A stretch of DNA of 64,000 nt from CAKZNE01 sp964485405 (GTDB lineage: Bacteria > Bacteroidota > Bacteroidia > Flavobacteriales > Schleiferiaceae). Under the pieces are notes generated by a model. It was not told the DNA's origin, did no database searches, and saw only the letters and a program-made list of their open reading frames with translations. Positions within the stretch are counted from its first letter, which is position 1; every line of letters begins with the position of its first letter. This document shows positions 57,805-64,000 of this stretch, piece by piece. A program made the position numbers and the translations under genes. The stretch spans positions 62,001-126,000 of the forward strand of contig CAZAJG010000002.1 in NCBI GenBank assembly GCA_964485405.1. The letters are read 5' to 3'.

Positions 57805-60276
57805 TTAAGACCCGCAGGCTTCACAATCATCTGGATTATCAATAGAACAAGCCAACGCTTCTTCAGCTGAATAGGTTTGAACAGATTTAGCCATTTGTGC
57901 TACTCTATCTTCTCCTACATCTGCTGCTTTTTGAAGATTCTCACCTTCTTTTTCCTGTATTTTTTCCGTTTGTTTCGCATCTGTAACAGGTTCTACTTGT
58001 GCCTTTGATTGCTTTTGTACGGTAAACTTAATAGCATCCGTTGCTGCCTTAGTTCTCAGGTAATACATGCCTGTTTTCAAGCCTTTTTCCCAAGCATAAA
58101 AATGCATTGAAGTTAGCTTACCAATATTGGCGTTCTCTACAAATAGATTTAACGACTGAGATTGATCAATAAACGCGCCTCTATCTGCACTCATATCAAT
58201 GATATCCTTCATACTCATCTCCCAAACCGTTTTATAAAGATCCTTTATATTGTTTGGTATAGATTCAATATGCTGAATAGAACCGTTTGCTCTGATGATC
58301 TCATTTTTAAGATCTTCATTCCAAAGACCTAAATCTACAAGATCAACTAAAAGGTGCTTGTTTACCACAATAAACTCACCCGAAAGTACCCTTCTCGTAT
58401 AAATGTTAGATGTATACGGCTCAAAACACTCGTTGTTACCTAGTATTTGTGACGTAGAAGCTGTTGGCATTGGAGCTAAGAGTAAAGAGTTTCTCACTCC
58501 ATGTTCTTTTATCTCTCCTCGCAATGTATTCCAATCCCAATTTCCACTTAGGCTATCTTCTTTAATACCCCACATATTGAACTGGAACTCACCTTTACTA
58601 ATTGGAGAACCTTCGTACGTTTCATATGCTCCATCTACCATCGCTTCGTCTTTTGAAGCGCACAAGGACGCGTAGTATATGGTTTCAAAAATATCCTTAT
58701 TCAGTTGTTTTGCTGATTCGCTGGTAAAAGGCAATCTCAACCTAATAAAGGTATCGGCTAATCCTTGAACACCTAAACCAACCGGACGGTGACGCATATT
58801 GCTATTTCTAGCTTCAGCTACAGGGTAATAATTTCTATCAATGATACGGTTCAGGTTCTTCGTAACTTTATATGTTACATCGAACAATCGTTGATGATTG
58901 AATTTACCATCTTCCACATACATAGGTAATGCTAAAGAAGCAAGGTTACATACAGCTACCTCATCTGGAGCGGTGTACTCAATAATTTCCGTACATAGAT
59001 TGGAAGAGCGAATTGTTCCAAGATTTTTTTGGTTACTCTTACTGTTTGCTGCATCCTTATACAGCATATAAGGTGTTCCTGTCTCAATTTGAGATTCTGT
59101 TATTTTTTGCCAAAGATCTCTGGCTTTGATAGTTTTACGACCTTTCCCTTCTGCTTCATATTTCTCATATAAAGCTTCAAACTCTTCACCATAAACATCC
59201 GCAAGACCCGGGCACTCATTCGGATCCATTAGGGTCCAATCTATATCTTCTTTTACTCTCTTCATGAATAAATCCGGAACCCAAAGCGCATAAAATAGAT
59301 CGCGCGCTCTCATCTCTTCTTTTCCGTGATTCTTTTTCAAGTCTAGGAAATCAAACACGTCAGCATGCCATGGCTCTAGATAAATGGCAAAAGATCCTTT
59401 TCTTTTACCACCACCTTGATCTACATAACGAGCTGTATCGTTGAATACCCTCAACATGGGTACAATTCCGTTTGACGTTCCGTTTGTTCCACGAATGTAT
59501 GAACCTGTAGCTCTTACATTATGAATAGACAAACCTATACCTCCAGCTGATTGTGATATTTTAGAGCATTGCTTTAATGTATCGTATATACCATCAATGC
59601 TATCATCCTTCATAGTTAACAGAAAGCAAGAAGACATCTGAGGCTTTGGAGTTCCTGCATTGAAAAGTGTAGGCGTAGCGTGTGTAAAATACTTCTTAGA
59701 CATTAAGTTGTAGGTCTCTACTGCACTTTCAATATCCTCCTTATGAATACCAATAGAAACACGCATCAACATATGTTGTGGCCTTTCTGCTATTTTACCG
59801 TTAACACGCAGTAAATATGAACGTTCTAAGGTTTTGAATCCAAAATAATCGTAGCCAAAATCTCTGTCGTAAATTAGAGTTGAATCCAGCAACTCTTTAT
59901 TTTTATCAATAATCTCAGCTACATCATCCGAAATTAATGGAGAGTGCAAACCCGTTTTAGGGTTAACATATTCCTGCAAATCTTTCATCGTATCTGAGAA
60001 AGACTTAGTTGTATTTTTATGAAGATTTGACACCGCAATACGTGCAGCCAGCTGCGCATAATCTGGGTGTTTGGTCGTCATAGAAGCAGCTACTTCTGCG
60101 GCTAAGCTATCTAACTCGGAGGTGGTTACTCCTTCGTAAATGCCTTCTATTACTTTCATCGCTACTGTGGTAGGACTAACCAAATCGCTCAATCCGTAGC
60201 ATAGCTTTTGAATACGCGCTGTGATTTTATCAAACTTAACAGTCTCTTTCCTTCCGTCCCTTTTTAGTACGTACAT
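57805..60276 (-). CDS. nrdA: Ribonucleoside-diphosphate reductase alpha subunit (class Ia)
   Basis: The catalytic subunit of aerobic ribonucleotide reductase makes dNDPs. The 823 residues begin with an ATP-cone allosteric domain (YVLKRDGRKETVKFDKITARIQKL). The catalytic barrel follows: the redox Cys in MSSCFLLTM, the thiyl-radical Cys and Glu in SSNLCTEIIEY, PMPTASTSQILGNNECFEPYTSN, and the Tyr pair region. The C-terminal swinging tail ends CEACGS, the CxxC reduced by thioredoxin or glutaredoxin. A linker of about 60 Gln/Lys/Glu-rich residues precedes that tail. It is 56 nt downstream of nrdB and ends the operon. Confidence 0.97.
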   Translation of the reverse strand: MYVLKRDGRKETVKFDKITARIQKLCYGLSDLVSPTTVAMKVIEGIYEGVTTSELDSLAAEVAASMTTKHPDYAQLAARIAVSNLHKNTTKSFSDTMKDLQEYVNPKTGLHSPLISDDVAEIIDKNKELLDSTLIYDRDFGYDYFGFKTLERSYLLRVNGKIAERPQHMLMRVSIGIHKEDIESAVETYNLMSKKYFTHATPTLFNAGTPKPQMSSCFLLTMKDDSIDGIYDTLKQCSKISQSAGGIGLSIHNVRATGSYIRGTNGTSNGIVPMLRVFNDTARYVDQGGGKRKGSFAIYLEPWHADVFDFLDLKKNHGKEEMRARDLFYALWVPDLFMKRVKEDIDWTLMDPNECPGLADVYGEEFEALYEKYEAEGKGRKTIKARDLWQKITESQIETGTPYMLYKDAANSKSNQKNLGTIRSSNLCTEIIEYTAPDEVAVCNLASLALPMYVEDGKFNHQRLFDVTYKVTKNLNRIIDRNYYPVAEARNSNMRHRPVGLGVQGLADTFIRLRLPFTSESAKQLNKDIFETIYYASLCASKDEAMVDGAYETYEGSPISKGEFQFNMWGIKEDSLSGNWDWNTLRGEIKEHGVRNSLLLAPMPTASTSQILGNNECFEPYTSNIYTRRVLSGEFIVVNKHLLVDLVDLGLWNEDLKNEIIRANGSIQHIESIPNNIKDLYKTVWEMSMKDIIDMSADRGAFIDQSQSLNLFVENANIGKLTSMHFYAWEKGLKTGMYYLRTKAATDAIKFTVQKQSKAQVEPVTDAKQTEKIQEKEGENLQKAADVGEDRVAQMAKSVQTYSAEEALACSIDNPDDCEACGS

Positions 60277-60332
60277 AAATGAAGTTCTTTAAATTGTTCG
60301 GTAAATGTTATGATGTAAAAATTCAGGTTCAA

Positions 60333-61307
60333 TTAAAAGTCGGCATCAAAAGAAATCTGGTTCGATTCCTGTCCCTGTACAACACCGCTTTTTTGATACT
60401 CTCCCACTCTTTTTTCAAAGAAATTGGTCTTGCCTTGTAGGCTGATCATATCCATAAAATCAAATGGATTTTCCACATTAAACTCCTTAGAACAGTTTAA
60501 CTCAACCAATAAACGGTCCGTTACAAATTCTAAGTATTGAGTCATTAAATCTGAGTTCATACCAATTAATTTAACCGGTAAAGACTCCGTAATAAATTCT
60601 CTTTCGATATCTAACGCTTCCACAATAATCTGACGTATACGTTCTTGAGGAACTTTATTTATTAAATGGTTATTGTGAAGGTGGCAAGCAAAGTCGCAAT
60701 GCAAGCCTTCATCTCTAGATATTAATTCATTTGAAAATGTAAGCCCTGGCATAAGCCCTCTTTTCTTTAACCAGAAAATAGAGCAAAAAGACCCACTAAA
60801 GAAAATACCTTCTACTGCTGCGAAAGCAATTAATCTTTCCGCAAATGATTCAGATTCAATCCATTTTAAAGCCCAATCTGCTTTTTTCTTTATCGCTTCA
60901 AAAGTATCAATAGCGTTAAACAAGTGATTTCTATCCTCCTTATCCTTAATATAAGTATCTATTAATAAGGAATAGGTTTCACTATGGATGTTTTCCATCA
61001 TGATTTGGAAACCATAGAAAAATTTCGCTTCTGTGTATTGAACCTCATTCACAAAATTTTCCGCTAGATTTTCATTCACGATACCATCGCTTGCTGCAAA
61101 AAATGCTAGAACGTGCTTAATAAAATAACGTTCATCGTCATTCAGTTTAGTTTCCCAATCTGTTAAGTCTTGATGTAAATCGATTTCTTCGGCAGTCCAA
61201 AAGCTTGCTTCCGACTTTTTATACCATTTCCAAATGTCGTGATGCTCAATAGGAAAAAGAACAAAACGGTTTTTGTTTTCGGTTAAAATGGGCTCTTGAC
61301 TACTCAT
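60333..61307 (-). CDS. nrdB: Ribonucleoside-diphosphate reductase beta subunit (class Ia)
   Basis: The radical-generating subunit, 324 residues. Asp44, Glu105, His108 and further ligands in the EREFITESLP and DEGLHCDFACHLH regions form the di-metal site. Tyr112 (ENIHSETYSLLID) occupies the tyrosyl-radical position of class Ia enzymes. DEGLH and the C-terminal tail (SNQISFDADF), which docks to NrdA, are present. The order nrdB-nrdA is the reverse of E. coli but common in Bacteroidota. The 328-bp region upstream holds a cluster of TTAACA-type repeats. Confidence 0.97.
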   Translation of the reverse strand: MSSQEPILTENKNRFVLFPIEHHDIWKWYKKSEASFWTAEEIDLHQDLTDWETKLNDDERYFIKHVLAFFAASDGIVNENLAENFVNEVQYTEAKFFYGFQIMMENIHSETYSLLIDTYIKDKEDRNHLFNAIDTFEAIKKKADWALKWIESESFAERLIAFAAVEGIFFSGSFCSIFWLKKRGLMPGLTFSNELISRDEGLHCDFACHLHNNHLINKVPQERIRQIIVEALDIEREFITESLPVKLIGMNSDLMTQYLEFVTDRLLVELNCSKEFNVENPFDFMDMISLQGKTNFFEKRVGEYQKSGVVQGQESNQISFDADF

Positions 61308-61635
61308 AATTCTTTTCTTTTGTGGTTCGCGCCTATCTGCTTGATTTTAAGGCCAATTTTCCCTGGTCAAATAACTTAACCTCCTGAAATACAGAAATTT
61401 AAAAGATTACTTAATGTTGGGTATAATGATCAATAGATCAAACTTGCTTTACAAATTTTGCGATAAAATGATGGGAAGTCAACCGCTAGTTTTTAACATT
61501 CGATGCGTTTTATTAACACAATGTTAAGGATGTTAAGCACAAAAAGCCAGTGAGAGCCTGAGATAGAAAAATTCCAAATTAATTTGACGAAGATTTCTAA
61601 TTTTTAATTCACACCTATTGTTAAAAACCTCAGGT
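61308..61635. other. 328-bp intergenic region upstream of nrdB
   Basis: No convincing gene or RNA seen. It is AT-rich. Within 61493-61536 it holds TTAACATT, TTAACA-CAA-TGTTAA (a perfect inverted repeat, 61513-61527) and ATGTTAAG twice at a 9-nt interval. No canonical NrdR box and no TAnnTTTG element before nrdB was recognised. Confidence 0.5.
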
Positions 61636-62211
61636 CTAATTTCTGTTGCTCCATTGTTGTGCTACTTCTTCCAATTCCGTGTACCATTCTTCTCCGTATT
61701 TTCGAACTAAAGAATCTTTAGTAAACTTATAGACAGGAACTTGCAACTCTTTACCTAAATCGCAAGCAGGCGAGCAAATTTGCCATTTATGATAGTTAAC
61801 CGCTTCGTAAGAAGCATACTTCGTAATTCGAATAGGATATAAATGACAGCTTATCGGTTTTCTAAAGTCAATTTTTCCGTGCTCCCAAGCCTTCTCTATG
61901 CCACATTTAGTTACTCCATTCTCGAAAATAACATAAGCACACTCTGCTCCATTAACCAAAGGGGTTACCCATTCATCATCTAAAGGGTCTTGAACAGAAG
62001 TTCCTTGCTCTTCAATAGCTTCTACACCCTCTTTTCTTAGGTAAGGCTTTACAAAGGGATACACCTCTTCTAAAACAGACAATTCACTATCTTCTAATGG
62101 CGCACCAGAGTCACCCTCTACGCAACACGCACCTTTACATTTACTCAAGTCGCACACAAACGCCTGATCCAACACGTCTTCGGAAATCAAAGTATCTTTA
62201 ATGGCAATCAT
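61636..62211 (-). CDS. DUF3109 cysteine-rich protein
   Basis: The start is the ATG of MIAIKDTLISEDVLDQAF, as relatives begin, giving 191 residues; a longer frame reaches 62265. The Cys motifs are CDLSKCKGACCVEGDSG (1st cluster), CAYVIFENGVTKCGIEKAW, PISCHLYPIRITKY and QICSPACDLG. This pattern resembles the YkgJ/CxxCxxC metal-binding superfamily (zinc or iron-sulfur). DUF3109 has no established function. It is divergent from glyS and about 330 bp upstream of nrdB on the same strand. Confidence 0.9.
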   Translation of the reverse strand: MIAIKDTLISEDVLDQAFVCDLSKCKGACCVEGDSGAPLEDSELSVLEEVYPFVKPYLRKEGVEAIEEQGTSVQDPLDDEWVTPLVNGAECAYVIFENGVTKCGIEKAWEHGKIDFRKPISCHLYPIRITKYASYEAVNYHKWQICSPACDLGKELQVPVYKFTKDSLVRKYGEEWYTELEEVAQQWSNRN

Positions 62212-62378
62212 AGAGCACAAAAATACATTTTCAGAATAGCTACCCACAAGAAAATCAGTATTCATATTGACATTAAATAAGCACCAAAGCGCTTGTAAAA
62301 AAGCAACTCACTAACACCTATTAATGCTCAAGACCCAATACCTTCACCATGTACTGCCCTATTTTTCTCCTAAAAGAA

Positions 62379-62408
62379 TTGTTGTACCATTCATACATTT
62401 TACTTTTG
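62379..62408 (+). promoter_or_regulatory. Strong Bacteroidota promoter of glyS
   Basis: TTG (62379-62381), a 19-nt spacer, and TACTTTTG followed by C (62401-62408) match the full Bacteroidota consensus. The predicted start of transcription (62412-62415) coincides with the glyS ATG at 62413. Confidence 0.75.
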
Positions 62409-62412
62409 CCAC

Positions 62413-63948
62413 ATGAATCAAGAAGATCTTTTTAAGAAAGTGATTTCCCATGCCAAAGAATATGGGTTCATCTTTCAGTCGAGCGAAATTTACGATGGCC
62501 TTTCAGCAGTATATGATTATGGTCAAAATGGAGTAGAGTTGAAAAAAAACATCCGTGACTACTGGTGGAAGTCTATGGTGCAAATGCATGAAAATATTGT
62601 GGGTATTGATACCGCAATTTTTATGCATCCTACGGTATGGAAAGCTTCAGGACACGTAGATGCCTTTAACGATCCTATGATCGACAACAAAGATTCAAAG
62701 AAAAGATATCGTGCAGATGTTCTTTTAGAAGACTACGCAGAAAAGCAAAGGCAAAAGGCAGAAAAAGAAATAAAAAAGGCCGCCAAACGGTTCGGAGACA
62801 GCTTTGATCCACAAATGTACCGCGAAACCAACCCTCGCGTAAAAGGTTATTTAGAGGAGGCCGATTCTACCATGCAACGCATGGCAAAAAGCTTAGATGC
62901 CGGAGATTTGGAAGATGTTAAAGCTCTTATTGAAGAAAAAGGCATTAATGATCCGGTGAGCGGTTCCAAAAACTGGACGGATGTACGTCAATTCAACTTA
63001 ATGTTTGGCACTCAGATAGGCTCTGTTGCAGATGGAGCCAGTGAAGTATTCTTACGTCCAGAAACAGCTCAGGGTATTTTTGTAAACTTCTTAAATGTTC
63101 AAAAAACTGGAAGAATGAAGATTCCATTTGGAATTGCTCAAACTGGAAAAGCTTTCAGAAATGAGATTGTTGCACGACAATTTATTTTTAGAATGCGTGA
63201 ATTTGAGCAGATGGAGATGCAATTCTTCGTTCGACCTGGAGAAGATCAAAAATATTATGAATATTGGAAACGAGAGCGCCTAAACTGGCATAAAACGCTT
63301 GGATTGGGAGACGAATATTACCGCTTTCACGATCACGATAAATTGGCTCACTATGCAAATGCTGCTGCAGACATTGAATTTAAATTCCCCTTTGGATTTA
63401 AAGAGCTAGAAGGAATACATAGCCGAACGGACTTTGATTTAAAGAGTCATCAGGAGCATTCCGGTAAAAAGTTGCAATATTTTGATCCTGAGATTAATGA
63501 AAACTATGTACCCTATGTAGTGGAAACATCTATCGGATTGGATAGAATGTTTTTAGCGATCCTTTCCGCAGCCTACAAGGAAGAGAAGTTAGAAGACGGT
63601 TCCGAACGAACCGTACTTAAAATCCCAGCTCCTTTGGCTCCTATCAAAATTGCCGTATTACCACTTCTTAAAAAAGACGGACTGCCCGAAACTGCAAGAA
63701 AAATTTTACAAGAATTGCAATGGGATTTCAATTGTCAGTATGATGAAAAAGACGCCATCGGAAAACGCTATAGACGTCATGATGCCATTGGAACACCTAT
63801 CTGCATAACCATCGATCATCAAACACTTGAAGACGAAACAGTTACTCTAAGGGATCGTGATAGCATGAAACAACAAAGGGTTCACAAGAGCGAATTAAGA
63901 GGCAAAGCCGTATCATTATTGAGCTTTAATGAAAATGCGTCAAGCTAA
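62413..63948 (+). CDS. glyS: Glycyl-tRNA synthetase (alpha2 type)
   Basis: Charges tRNA-Gly; class II, homodimeric type. The 511 residues contain SHAKEYGFIFQSSEIYDGLSAVYDYG at the N-terminus, motif 2 (FRNEIVARQFIFRMREFEQMEM), LRPETAQGIFVNFLNV, motif 3 (VVETSIGLDRMFLAIL), and the C-terminal anticodon-binding domain (PIKIAVLPLLKKDGLPETARKIL). The length is typical for Bacteroidota. The start is the first ATG; it sits only 5 nt after the -7 element, so the mRNA is probably leaderless. The gene is monocistronic as far as the window shows. Confidence 0.97.
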   Translation: MNQEDLFKKVISHAKEYGFIFQSSEIYDGLSAVYDYGQNGVELKKNIRDYWWKSMVQMHENIVGIDTAIFMHPTVWKASGHVDAFNDPMIDNKDSKKRYRADVLLEDYAEKQRQKAEKEIKKAAKRFGDSFDPQMYRETNPRVKGYLEEADSTMQRMAKSLDAGDLEDVKALIEEKGINDPVSGSKNWTDVRQFNLMFGTQIGSVADGASEVFLRPETAQGIFVNFLNVQKTGRMKIPFGIAQTGKAFRNEIVARQFIFRMREFEQMEMQFFVRPGEDQKYYEYWKRERLNWHKTLGLGDEYYRFHDHDKLAHYANAAADIEFKFPFGFKELEGIHSRTDFDLKSHQEHSGKKLQYFDPEINENYVPYVVETSIGLDRMFLAILSAAYKEEKLEDGSERTVLKIPAPLAPIKIAVLPLLKKDGLPETARKILQELQWDFNCQYDEKDAIGKRYRRHDAIGTPICITIDHQTLEDETVTLRDRDSMKQQRVHKSELRGKAVSLLSFNENASS

Positions 63949-63981
63949 TATCAATATTATCTATTGATATACTAAAAACAT

Positions 63982-63989
63982 TACCTTTG
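63982..63989 (+). promoter_or_regulatory. -7 element of a gene beyond the right edge
   Basis: TACCTTTG followed by C matches TAnnTTTG exactly and lies 34 nt after the glyS stop, pointing at a plus-strand gene outside the window. Confidence 0.5.
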
Positions 63990-64000
63990 CCAAATTATTA

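Noticed and set aside
1..64000. CRISPR arrays, insertion sequences, tRNA or rRNA genes
   Set aside because: No direct-repeat/spacer pattern, transposase, cloverleaf or rRNA-like sequence was recognised by reading; a dedicated tRNA and repeat scan would be decisive.

Overview
The window looks like part of a draft chromosome from a marine-type member of the Flavobacteriales (Bacteroidota), possibly near Cryomorphaceae/Schleiferiaceae; the family-level placement is an inference. Evidence: Bacteroidota-type promoters (TTG-N19-TAnnTTTG), a MurF-Alr fusion, the gene order ftsX-DUF3098-uppP-truB, DUF4271 next to hemD, LruC-domain lipoproteins, a type IX secretion sorting domain, and lineage-type DnaG and Tdk proteins without zinc ligands. 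Base composition is AT-rich throughout and no insertion sequence, prophage, tRNA, rRNA or CRISPR array was seen. Two 10-base N runs (121-130, 12635-12644) mark scaffold joins.

Layout. 1-3153 (minus): rimP-nusA-infB, with infB running off the left edge. 3235-20665 (minus): a tightly packed operon whose first gene encodes a 4824-residue secreted repeat protein, followed by an outer-membrane secretin, a lipoprotein and a sirtuin. 20856-26014: a lone receiver-domain protein, a SPOR-like membrane protein, a small cytochrome c, then ftsX-DUF3098-uppP-truB with 8-nt overlaps. 26022-33283: small membrane proteins, an M1 peptidase, a LOG-family protein, murF-alr and tdk. 33411-41495 (plus): queA, rlmN, a polyprenyl synthase, mscS, dnaG and an O-antigen ligase-like protein. 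41524-46028 (minus): ctpA, rnpA, hemD, DUF4271 and a type IX cargo protein. 46104-47806 (plus): an acyl-CoA dehydrogenase and apt. 47861-57726: two tandem LruC lipoproteins, Mpo1-like, M20 peptidase, an outer-membrane protein, an HTH regulator, two tiny membrane proteins and two unknown proteins. 57805-62211 (minus): nrdB-nrdA and DUF3109. 62413-63948 (plus): glyS.

Most of the window is housekeeping (translation, envelope building, nucleotide metabolism). The stand-out is the 17-kb operon 3235-20665. The giant protein carries a Sec signal peptide, about forty beta-rich modules of 59-65 residues, an Ig-like insert with calcium-type loops, an extreme Cys/His/Trp cluster, a long pentapeptide-repeat region, three LamG-like domains and MIR/beta-trefoil-like repeats, but no type IX sorting domain. 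The next gene, 9 nt away, is a secretin with no other type II secretion genes nearby, followed 2 nt later by a lipoprotein. This suggests, but does not prove, a dedicated export or surface-display system for a giant protein.
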